Shown here: piece after piece, positions 12,501-23,015 of the stretch
How positions within the stretch are numbered: position 1 is the first letter of the stretch
Layout: each line of letters opens with the position of its first letter
Assembly (NCBI GenBank): GCA_949130485.1
Contig: OX422199.1
Location: 7,508,015-7,572,014, forward strand
Length of the DNA: 64,000 bases
Source of the DNA: Agelas oroides
Lineage: Eukaryota > Porifera > Demospongiae > Agelasida > Agelasidae
Direction of reading: 5' to 3'
Made by a program: the position numbers and the translations under genes
The notes under the pieces: model-generated
What the model saw: only the letters and a program-made list of their open reading frames with translations
Database searches by the model: none
Told to the model about the DNA's origin: nothing

Positions 12501-15500
12501 AACAAGATGGCTCTTTTTCCCTGCACAGTCTGCAGGCCAATTGTCACAAGTGACGGGTCATGCAAATTCACGTAAACTCTCCCACCCTCTACCCCCCACA
12601 CACCTGCCTCCTCATGCACCTACCCACCTCCTCCAAAGCCCTTACACCCTTCCGCCAGCTGTCCTCTGTAGCCTCCACTGACTTCACCAGTGCACTGTCC
12701 CCCCCAGCAACAATGTAGTGGTAACAGGGAGGGAGGCCTAGAGTAGAGAGGTGGTGATTGAAGGTGCGCTGTGTGTGTGGGTAGATGGGATGGTACGTGG
12801 TTGGTGTGTGTGGGTAGATGGGATGGTACGTGGTTGGTGTGTGTGGGTAGATGAGGGGAGGTGTTTCCACTGTGCAACATTGAGTGTTACACATGCATTA
12901 TGCATCACACAACCACTTGGATAAGTTCCAGCATTGTGATGCACACATCACTAAACCAAGAGAGGGAACTCTTAATATTGCTTTTCATGTGGCATGTTAA
13001 GAATGTGGAGGCTAATTGAAACAGAGGGTTAGTGGTTCATCCATCTCTCTGTGCATGTGTGTTGCATGAAACCGCAGACCCATCAGTCAGGGTTGCTAGG
13101 CAGAGTGTGACAGGATAGGGTGGATGCATGCAGTTAGGGTGTGTGGTGGTGTGTGTGTGTGATGGGTTCTCACGGCTGTGATGAATGCCAGCCTGCCAGA
13201 AGTTCCACACCCACTCAAGACCACGGCATTGTGGGCAGGGTCATGCAGGAGTTCACATGCACACTCTATCACACGCTCCATGGTAGCAACTGTGCCACAT
13301 TCATACACCCCCTGTGTGTGGTGTGGTGTGTGTGTGTGTGTGGTGTGTGTGGGTTATTCTACACTAAGGCATACAGACAAGTTGTGTGTTGACTGCATGT
13401 GCAAGCTAACAAGTGGAATAATGCTTTTCTGTGTACATATTTTATGCGATTTCATTGAATCCCACTACAAAGCCATGAGAATTGGTGGTATTTTTCTCTT
13501 TCATCAGAAACACATTTCGTCTGATTGCATTCCACACTTATTACTCAATGCAATGCAGTAAAGCACACCCCCACCACCATTATGCTGGGTCCCGCCCCAT
13601 CTACTTGGGCTGATGTTTGGGTCTTGTGTGTGTACAATAGTGATTTCGTGTACTCAACCTCAGGTCCCCTTGCTGCAGTGCGGAAGCTAGTCGCTCACAG
13701 CACTGGTCCCCTTGCTGCAGTGCTGGAAGCTAGTCGCTCACAGCACTGGTCCCCTTGCTGCAGTGCTGGAAGCTAGTCGCTCACAGCACTGGTCCCCTTG
13801 CTGCAGTGCTGGAAGCTAGTCGCTCACAGCACTGGTCCCCTTGCTGCAGTGCTGGAAGCTAGTCGCTCACAGCACTGGTCCCCTTGCTGCAGTGCTGGAA
13901 GCTAGTCGCTCACAGCACTGGTCCCCTTGCTGCAGTGCTGGAAGCTAGTCGCCAGCTCGCAGCACTGGCACACGACATACTAAGATAACATGTTCTAATT
14001 AGCCATACAGTTTTCCATTGGAAACTCTAGAAATTGCTGGTCAGTTTAGTGTTACACAATTCGTGCATACTCATCATGTATGTAGATGGATATTTTAGTC
14101 TGATTTAGCCGTAAGGTTTTCACCACAACTTTACAAGAGCAGAATCGTCTTTTTGTTCTATGCTCATAGCCTCACCATCCTCCCCCTACACTCTCCCATA
14201 TTATGTACTCTCTACTCACACCCTCACACTCTTCCCTCCACCTCCCATTCTCCCCTCACACCCTACCACCCTTCCCTCAGACCCCACCACATACCCTCAC
14301 ACCCTTCCACTCTCTCCACAAACCTCATGTCCTCCCCATCCAGAGAAGATCTGAGCATCCACTTGCTGCAATAGACGGACTATCTCTGTGTGTGAGATAG
14401 GAGAGAGGGTGAGGGGGTGAGAGAGGAGAGGAAGGGGGAGAAGAAGTGAGGGGAGGCAGTGTACAAGAACATTGGTCAGAATAGCAGAGTGCAATACTAT
14501 ATTTGAAGGTAGCTGAGCATTGGCATTATAGGGTATGTCTGCAAGAATGTGATGGACAATAGATAGCACTAGGTCAGTTCATAGCATGTGAGGGAGTGGG
14601 CAAAAGAACACTTGTAGTTGCTGCTCTTTGGTGTGTAGTGTGACAGGGTTCACTATACAGCTAGCATGTGTGTAATGGAAGACAGACATTTCCCTGAATA
14701 GCTCATAGCTGTGTTTACATGCAGTCTGCCGGAGGGAGGGTGTGTACATGTGCCTACAGCACCGGATTGGTTACATCAAACAGCCCATGCACGGCTGTTG
14801 CCTCTCATTTCTTGCATTTTTGTTTTCATTCATATCTTCTGAGAAGACATTCAATTCACGTCAATTTGTTTGATGGAAGCTATCGATTGACTCAAGAATT
14901 CTAATTATTATTTGGGTATTTCCTGACACAGCTGGTATCTCCACCAGTCTATCTGGGAGATGACCAAGGACGTCAGAAAATTCACATTCTCTGAGAACAA
15001 CTCCCCTGCATGCATCTACTCATGCAAGTAATATAGAGTGTGGCACCATAGATAGGGCTCCCAACGAAAAAATCGAAGGTGCTCCGATTTCAAATCTGTT
15101 GTACTAGAACTAACTATCTATCTGAGATATATAAAAACCGGACTATAAAAGTTGGTGCTGCAAAGCTATTTTCAGTCAATTCGTCTTGGACTTGAAAGGG
15201 TTAAGTGCCAAAAATTGGGCGCAGTTCGGTTCAAGTGACTTTTGAAGCCTCGCTATGAAACTAGTGGTACTGATGGATTTCACTTGATGTATCTTGTGCA
15301 AAAATGCCTGGACCACTCAAGTTTATAGCTGTCAAGAGACTACATTAGCTGTTATTTAATGTTGCAATACATTTCTCCCATAGAAGAATAATTGATAGTT
15401 TGAAGTGACTTTTGAAAAGTAAATTTAGCAAGCACCAGTGCAATTGATTATTTACTATTGGTAGAGTATTAAAATAGCTGGACCACTCGCGTGGATATCT

Positions 15501-15884
15501 GTTAAAGGTATGTTCATATATAATCCCCCATATAAAATCAAAAATCCCATAATGGCCATATTTTGGCACATAACCGTCTGTTCGCTTTATTTATTTTCGG
15601 AAGAACGAAAGTCATAGAAACTATTGTAACTGTAGTTTACAAACAAGGTCACTTGGTTCTTGGATTTCAGCATACTTGAGTCAAGTTCGTTCGCTCTTGG
15701 ATTTTTTGTTGGGACCCAGTATCTATGGTGGCACTATATGCCTTTGACATCCCCGCCACGTGTTATATTTAACAGCCCCGCCCACTCCCCGCGTGCACTC
15801 ACCAATGGGAGTACTGACATCAATGTTCTTAGTGATCTCATTAGGCATCTCAGTGATGGGGATACCACGCGCCAGAGAGGCCAT
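9595..15884 (-). CDS. GCKR: Glucokinase regulatory protein-like, double SIS domain (MurQ family)
   Basis: GCKR binds and inhibits glucokinase under control of fructose phosphates; the fold comes from bacterial MurQ-type SIS proteins. Exons read in phase: 15803-15884, 14324-14385, 13174-13311, 12628-12768, 12476-12529, 12078-12166, 11962-12002, 11670-11728, 11475-11584, 11250-11348, 11071-11168, 10924-11000, 10771-10867, 10403-10506, 10103-10196, 9998-10037, 9795-9929, 9595-9708. One short exon between 10197 and 10402 is unresolved. Motifs: N-terminal GIPITEMPNEIT, SIS1 VVLSGCGTSGRLAF, YHYIVAGGDSAL, GITGSTRMKGGTATK, SIS2 GGHVYYLGVGSLG and ECPPTFGA, then KWVLNAVSTGAHVL and the cap region ending NVLAANRT. 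At least 544 aa, against about 625 in human. The match covers the whole protein, so GCKR rather than a bare MurQ etherase is favoured. Whether it still binds a hexokinase cannot be read here. Confidence 0.93.
12175..12362. repeat. Purine-rich (GGA/GAGG) tract in a GCKR intron
   Basis: Almost pure A/G on the plus strand, including an A13 run and GGAGGGGAGG repeats. It begins right behind the acceptor of the 12078-12166 exon, so on the transcribed strand it forms a very long polypyrimidine tract. Confidence 0.8.
13663..13967. repeat. 43-bp minisatellite in GCKR intron 2, about 7 copies
   Basis: The unit is ggtccccttgctgcagtgct followed by ggaagctagtcgctcacagcact. The first copy lacks a base and the last is degenerate (cgccagctcgcagcact). 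It lies between the second and third coding exons of the GCKR-like gene. Confidence 0.95.
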
Positions 15885-16335
15885 ATCATATCATTGTCCC
15901 CAGAAATGCGAGTGTTGTAAGTGCAGACATTACGTCATACGTTTGCGGTTGTGTTCTTATAATAACTGAACGCATGCAGAGGTTCTGAAGTGTGTAGTTG
16001 CACCGACGTTTGCTGCAGAGCTGCGCATCACTAGAGACGAGACGAGCAATATAACAGAAGGATTGCAGATCTTTACTGCTCACTTGGAAAATCATCACCC
16101 TTTTGGCCACGTGTCTGTGTACAGCACCTGCGAGAGATGGCGCTGCAAGCGTACCTGGCGACGTTGGGTAGGTTTCTAATTGTCTCTGTACAAGTACCAA
16201 GATTGCCCGATATTAACTAATTGTGCGCGGCGATTTACACCTTCGTCTGCGCTAAAGCATTTGTGGTACTATCACCACCTGCTAATGTGATTAATGCAGC
16301 CGGCACTGTATTGTTCACTACTAGCTTTTTTCGCT
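15885..16335. promoter_or_regulatory. Divergent intergenic region, GCKR-like / Ig-trypsin gene
   Basis: The 450 bp between two divergently transcribed genes. A short open stretch starting at ATG 16137 ends at a GTAGGT donor-like site and could be a 5' exon of the plus-strand gene. I cannot confirm this. No TATA element stands out. Confidence 0.4.
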
Positions 16336-19300
16336 ATGCTTGGCAGGTTGCTATGGTTGCTAGTACTACTACTACGCACTCGGCTGCAGACAATAGAACA
16401 CCTGCCATGCAGTATGCAGCTTGCATGGTTATCCAGCTTGCATGGTGGTTCATGCTGCAAATCAAGCCTGCATTGGCCACCATGCATGCTGCTTTGCAGT
16501 GTCATGCATCCAGCATGCGGCATGTAATGTCAATGTCCGTCTGGGTCAACCAATCTTGGAACTCATAGTTGTGCCAACAGAATCCAGGGATACAAAGAAC
16601 ATGGAATGTTCAAAACTTTGGTTCTCCCATTTCCTAATATGGATATAGCATTTTGGTACACCTTTTTGATATGCATTCACAGGCATTCCTTCATTCTCTT
16701 CCTCATTACCCCAGACTGCTGTAAAATTAGCTCTTGTAAAATTGACTTACAGACCACATCAATGCCTGCTTGCTGCATTTTTCTCTTCAATAACTGTTTT
16801 GCCAGTGGATCACTGACTGTTGTATATTTGCAGTGTTCAGCAATGAGTAGCCTTGCTCCCATAGAGCCCCCCCTCCCCCAACCTTCCCTTCCCCCCCAAC
16901 CTTGGCCCCTTCTTGTTTGATGGAGGGAAACTACAAGTGTGGTTTTGATGTGTTTGTGGCTACTGAACTGGACACTGATTTTGGGCAGGTGTACACTTTT
17001 CTAGTTATGTAAATTGCCATATAAGGTAAAATCATTGCACATTACTGGAAGTTTACTATGCGTTGCAGTTTCATCCGATCATTATAATCCCTGTGTTCAT
17101 CTGCCAGGTATCCTCAGCTTTCTTTTGTGTGGAGTCCTCCCAGCATTGGAAGTGCAACCAAGAACCATGCTTATCCCAAGAAGGGGAGAAGGGACACAGG
17201 AATCGAGTGACAACGCTCTTTTTGCCTGCATTGAGGTAGGAGAAAGAGAGGAAATGGGACAGGGATCTGAGCATTAGATAATTGCTGTGTTGGCTGTTCC
17301 ATATATCTTAGGTTCTTCCTGACCGGCGTCCCCGCCGGCCTCGCACGGATGTGGTGTGGCTCAAGGATGGAAATGCTTTAAACATACGCACCCGCAAATA
17401 CCGTAACTATGGCTTGAAGAAACGACTGCTTGTGCGAAATGTTGTGGAGGAAGATGCTGGCATGTATGAGTGCACCTTCTCGCTCAACTCAACCGAGAAG
17501 GGTCGTGCAGAGTTGTGGAGTGAGTGTGTTTGTGTGTTGTGGGAGGTGGAAGTGGGGGGGTGAGATTATTAATCAAGCAGTGATTCCTTGGGTAATACGT
17601 GCCCTGTGGCAATCTGTAATACAAGATAATGTTACACGTATTGCTTTATGTTAATGGCTACGGAACTTTAATTCAATCTAATATGGTCTGGCTGGTTATT
17701 AAGTGAAATGTCTGAACTTCTCCTTCCCATGTGCCCCTCTCTCCTCCACATACAAACAAAACTCTTGGCGTCCAACTTCAAAGTTTCTGTTGCTATGGCA
17801 GCTACTAACAGTGTGTGCAATGAGGCAGTACAGGGAAGCTTGGGGGCTGTTGATGGAATAAATAAGCCATTAACTGGTTCATTGGCTAGCAGCCTAAACC
17901 TTATTAATTATGCAGAAGAAGAGGTCCGGTGAGGGTTGCCGGCTCCATACAAGGGACATCCCTTGCCACTACTATTGAATATAGGGGAGTAACAATTTAC
18001 TCTTGGTTTCATAGCAACCATGGTGTTAGAAATCCCATGGTACTGTCTGCTGTTATCTGCTGTTGCATGTAATTAACAAACCAAACACCTGAAATACATT
18101 CTCTGATAAGTCCTTCCTCCCTCCCCCTTCATCTCTCCTCCTCTCCTCCCCTCTTTCACCTCAGTTGCTCCTCACATCCTGGAGGCACCATATTTCCAGA
18201 ACCTGCCAGCCTCTGGTAATGGGACCGTGGTATGTCATGTGAGTGGACATGAGGGGGGTAGAGAGGTGCAGTGGAGAAAGGCAGGGAGAACCATTGCATG
18301 CACCACCAACTGTTCAGAAGGTCAGCCTAACGTGTGTAATGCTCTGATGTGTACCACATACCTTTGTGTTTTACCCATGTATCCCCACACCTCCCTTATC
18401 CCCCTAACACTCCCTCACCCCCTCATCCTCCCTCACCCCTCACCCCCCCTCACCCCCTGACACTCCCTCACCCCCTGACACTCCCTCACCCCCTCACCCC
18501 CCCCACCAGGCTCCCGCTTCTCTGTCCTTCCCGATGGTTCACTGAGAATCTCAGTGGTGAATCATGGAGACCGGGGTTCGTACGAGTGCCGTGTCAGCAA
18601 CCCGGCTGGACAGCAAACCACAAGTATTGAGGTCACAGGTCAGGTGGACAGTTGATGTGACCCAAGCTGTGTTTGCCTTTACAGTTTATGTACTTCACTT
18701 GCAGTTGGCAACAGCACCTTCCCATCAGCAGAACCTCCCCGACCTAGTCAAGGTGACTACTGCATGACAACCAAACCTAATTACCTGATGCCAGTTCTTG
18801 CTATAGATGGGGACGGAGATAGAGTTCCTCTGGGGTTCACACCTTGATAGAGCAGCAGTCATTTTGGGAAGTTATTCATCTCATTTTTCATGAGGGTTAA
18901 TTAGTTTGACCCAGGTTAATAGACCATGCAGATCACACGGCGCCAGGCCACATGGTCTGTGCACGTTATGAGCATGCACAAGAGAAAGCACACTGGCCCA
19001 GATGCATGTGAGTGTGAAGTGCTAAGAGAGCAGCAGTTTTGTCCCATCCCCCCCATCCATTTGAGATTTAGTGGGGGTAGGAATGATGGTCCTCCAGCGT
19101 GACTAGCGTCATGCTGTGATCAGGTGCTGGGCTAGCCCTGTTTGTACCATTTGGGAAATACTCCATGTCTGTCAACTTGCTGCATGTACCTCTCCCTCCT
19201 TGCATTGGATAGCAGGACCTTCCAACTGTCTTGAGCTGGAAGACATTACCTTCAACTCCACTCCTCCCCTCCCCTCTCCCATCCCCCCTCCCACCCCTTC

Positions 19301-20919
19301 TGTTGTCATGCAGACAGAAGGACAAAAATCCAGTCCAGTTGGAGTACCTGGCCTAGGTGAGCAAGCATGATCAGCCATGCACGAGTACCCCACACTCCAC
19401 CAACCAAAACGCTCTCCCTTACAGCAAAAGTGAAGGCACCGTACTTTACCATGGTCCCTCCACGCTGTGTACAGACTACAGCTGGATATAGCATCGTATT
19501 GAACTGCTCAGCTGGGGGGTTCCCTCCTCCCACAATCAAATGGAGAAAGAATACAGAGACAAGTCCACTCAACACCACACAGGTAGCACTTTGCATATTC
19601 TAGCAGCATACCACAGTAGATCACAGGACACACACTCCCCCTTCAGACCACAGGCAGTGGTATACCACACTTGTCTCAGCTGCCGGATGGTTCTCTGCAG
19701 ATCAACACGGCACAAGTAAAAGATAAAGGTGTTTATACGTGTATCGCCAGGAACAACCTGGGGGAGAAGAGTGCCAGTATGAGGGTGAAAGTGAGGGGGG
19801 AGATGGAGATATGTGGAGTGACAGCAGCAAGTCAAGCAGAAACACGAGAAAAGCGTGTGGTGCAGGGACAAGTCGTGAGTACAGTGCAGGATCATCCTTG
19901 GCAGGTAAGTGACCTACTTGAAACCATTCTCTGCAACCTTGTGGTCACCCGTCACTGTGTGCCCCACAAGGTTCTCATTGAGTACACAAGGTCTCTACCT
20001 GGTGTGGAACAGCTGTGTGGGGGAGCTCTGCTCCGCCCAGATTGGGTGGTCACTGCAGCTCACTGCCTCTATAGCTACCCCAGGTGGCGGTCAGCTGAGG
20101 AACTGAAGCTGAGGGTGGGTGTGTTCAATCGCTCTCAAAATGAACCTTCACAACAGGAAGTTGAGGTACAATATGGGAAGACTTGCCCCCTCACAACACA
20201 CTGTAACTCAACACACACACACTCCCTCCTTCCCCCTCCCCCCCCAACACACACACACACACACTCCCTCCTACATAGGTCAGAGGCTACCTTGTCCACC
20301 CAAACTACAGACATCCAGTGTTTGCTGCTGCCAACCAGCAGCAGTACGACATTGCCCTACTCCGGCTGAAACACCCAGTGAGACTGAGCGACTCTGCCCA
20401 ACCAGTCTGTGTGCCCCCACGTTCCCAGGAGCCTCAGGAGGGTACACTGTGTACCGTGACAGGGTGGGGCCACCTGGAGTATGGAGGAGACTGGTCTCCT
20501 GAGGTACTGCACAAGGCTGAGGTACCACTGGTCTCTTACAGGTGAGCGCCATGACTTGACAGAGGATTCCGCTGGTAACAAGTTTCTTCTCTTCCTCTAG
20601 CCACTGTCGTAGTGCACAGTCTTATGGGAACAGCATCACTCGCAACATTCTGTGTGCAGGCTACCGAGAAGGTGGTCAGGATGCATGCCAGAATGACAGT
20701 GGGGGCCCCCTGGTATGCAGGAAGAGGGGGAGATGGACACTGTATGGAGTTGTCAACTACGGGGAGGGGTGTGGGGCACCACACAAGTATGGACTTTATG
20801 CCCGGGTGACAAAGTTTTCTGAGTGAGTGACTCCGTTTAGTGTGGCACATAGTGTCAGTGGTTTACAAGATCTGTTGGTCTCTTTCAGATGGATCAATGA
20901 CGTTCTGAAAGCACACTGA
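16336..20919 (+). CDS. Secreted protein with three Ig domains and a C-terminal trypsin domain
   Basis: Exons in phase: 17312-17519, 18165-18320, 18510-18638, 18705-18752, 19216-19356, 19425-19582, 19647-19904, 19971-20165, 20279-20541, 20601-20822, 20889-20919, preceded by one ending at 17236 (GCATTGAG before GTAGG). The probable start ATG 16336 gives a signal peptide (MLGRLLWLLVLLLRTRL), but its link to the next exon is not proven. Ig1 has VVWLKDG and EEDAGMYEC; Ig2 has VVCHVSG, VQWRKAG and GSYECRV; Ig3 has VLNCSAGG, IKWRKN and GVYTCIA. A Pro/Ser/Thr-rich linker separates Ig2 and Ig3. The protease has an activation site after EKR (new N-terminus VVQGQ), His in VTAAHC, Asp in YDIALLRL, Ser in NDSGGPLVC, and Asp six residues before the Ser, so Arg/Lys specificity is expected. 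The triad is complete. Family function beyond a secreted, tethered or matrix-bound zymogen is not known to me. Confidence 0.9.
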
Positions 20920-21211
20920 TCCCACCTGGCTATATTCAAGTAGTACTATATATCACTATATTATATAACTAAATGAGCAGCTGATTTGTGATCTACCCCC
21001 AGGGCCCCCTTATCATCAATTATTGCATTATATCACTTCTATATTGCCATCTTGTACGAAATCACTTAAGCCATACCATTTTATCCTCAGTGTATGCCCC
21101 CACTCCAAATGACAACTGATTTGTTTAGTATTCGGTTGATAGTGCAAGCTTTTTAATGAAGCAGATTATGACAAGAAGTTGCTAGCTATGAAACTGGTCC
21201 CAATAACACTG
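20920..21211. other. Convergent intergenic spacer
   Basis: AT-rich 290 bp between the stop codons of the Ig-trypsin gene and NSMCE1. I see no feature in it. Confidence 0.6.
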
Positions 21212-22562
21212 CTAATGTTTCTTTGCTCTGTTGCGTGGTCTCTTCTGCTGGGTGGCTCCACCCTGAGCTGGCCCGTTAAGTGAAGGGGGGGAGGGAACAT
21301 ATTCCTCTTCTGCTAGGGACCAGTCAATTTCAGGAATGTCATGTGGCCAGTTGCCATGGCAACCAGGACATTTACACACCCCTCTACAAGTGCAAGAGGG
21401 AGGAGTATGTGACTGACTGGCTAGACACAAATATTACTGACACATAGCCTTAAACTTATGCCCGCTTGAAATTGCCATGGCATAACTGACCTTGCTCTGG
21501 CAAGCTTTGCAATGCAGTACAGATGCAGTTTGACCTGACAGCGCCCACTGCCACACCACTGACCCTGGCCATGTGTGCAGACAAGATTGTCAGTCGTATG
21601 TAGAGAGTGTTGTGGTGGTGATCACTTACTCTGATCACGGCTTCCTTACAGATGTGGCAGTTGACAACTTCTTCCCCAAACACTTCACTCAAGAAGGGTC
21701 GCAACTCAAGAATGAAGCGAGGGCCTGCTCCATACACTCCCTGGGACTGCCATGTGGACACATGTACACACCAGTGACACTACTGTGGAACAGACGTGAG
21801 ACAGTGCCACCCACCACTTCTGAGAGCCACTTGTCTTTAACGAGGGACTTAAGGAAGGTCTGTGCATCACGTCGTGTAATCTTGCGCTCCATTTGTGCGG
21901 AAGCATTGAGCAGTGCTGTACTCGAAGCAAGACCCTCCCCCTCCACTACTAGTTGCTCCATCTGTAAGAGAGGGATAGACGAGAGGAGAGGGATGAGAGG
22001 CAGAAAGGGAGGAGAAGGATAGACAAGACGAGAGGGAGAGACAAGAGGCAGAAAGGGAGGAGAAGGACGAGAGGCAGAAAGGGAGGAGGAGAGATGAGAG
22101 GAGAGGGATGAGAGGCAGAAAGGGAAGAAATTAACAGAGGGATGGAAGTTCACACCAAATGCTAATTTAAAGTACCCACCACTTTATTAAACAGTTCCAG
22201 CTCAGCTGGGGTGTAGTTAGATGCAATCTTTGCTGCAGGATCCTGGGAGCGGTTGACAAGTGCATACCAGCGGGCAGGTGAGTCTTCCATTGTGGAATGC
22301 ACCAGTTGCATGCCCAGAGAGTCTAGGTGGCGGTTGAGGGTGGAGAGAAACCCGGGGAAGAGGGCAGTGTCACCACGCTCTGATGTGTGTGTGTAGGAGA
22401 TACCTGTGTTGTCGGAGAACCAGTGCCTGACAAAATGGTACCATGCCTACCTTCACAGCTTTGTGCTGCTTTCAAGTACAGTTCCCTGACCTCTCTCTCA
22501 GGCACTGCCCCTCTCGCCATCATGCTCTGAAGGAACAAGCGATGGGAGTCACTCAGTGCCAT
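21212..22562 (-). CDS. NSMCE1: SMC5-SMC6 complex subunit NSE1 (RING-type)
   Basis: NSE1 forms part of the nuclear SMC5/6 complex for DNA repair, pairing through winged-helix domains with NSE3 and carrying a variant RING. Six coding exons: 22451-22562, 22180-22379, 21815-21961, 21630-21740, 21491-21564, 21212-21383, giving 271 aa (human 266). The start ATG 22562 gives MALSDSHRLFLQSMMARG, aligned with the vertebrate N-terminus. Winged-helix signature: MEQLVVEGEGLASSTALLN and FLKSLVKDKWLSE. The RING begins with NCHICKEAVIRGQWCGSGRC, then LHLYCIAKL and CKCPGCHGNWPHDIP. The tail is basic (QQKRPRNRAKKH). The exon 3 donor is ambiguous by four bases (21815 or 21811); 21815 keeps the frame. An upstream 5' exon is possible because CAG precedes the ATG. 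Confidence 0.93.
21966..22135. repeat. GA-rich minisatellite in NSMCE1 intron 2
   Basis: Degenerate copies of gagaggcagaaagggaggag and gagagggatgagaggcagaa alternate over 170 bp. Confidence 0.8.
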
Positions 22563-23015
22563 CTGCGTGGGTGATTGGGAGGGAGAGTCCACACCTTTGT
22601 AAACAGTCTCGTGATGTTTGTCTACATGCAGGCAGGCGGACACGCTATAATGGTACTTCACTATCCATGACCTGTGTTAAAAAGTTACATCAGTATTTTG
22701 TAGACGTACCACGCTTGTGACTTCGCAGTCTCTATATACGACCACCGAGTTCTACTGCTTCCCGCGCGATGTTCCCGCGCTAGTATGACGTATCAGGTCG
22801 ACTTCGAGCTTGGCCAGACTAGTAGCCTCGTTCCCAGTCTTCCGATCCACCATGTACCATAGCCCAGACCCCGCGCGCGCGGCGAGGTATCAGCTGTAAA
22901 AATTAACATGTAACACAATCATTTCGCGACAGTAAACAAAACAAGTCAGCAGTCTGATAATGGAGATAATAACTGTAGTAACTTTGTAAACAGAACATTG
23001 GCACAGCCTGTCTGT
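22563..23015. other. Intergenic spacer between NSMCE1 start and peroxidasin stop
   Basis: Holds the presumed NSMCE1 promoter (CpG-rich near 22755-22790 and 22870-22885) and one solo end of the TAGCCTCG-type foldback family (tagcctcgttcccag at about 22824). I see no coding exon. Confidence 0.5.
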
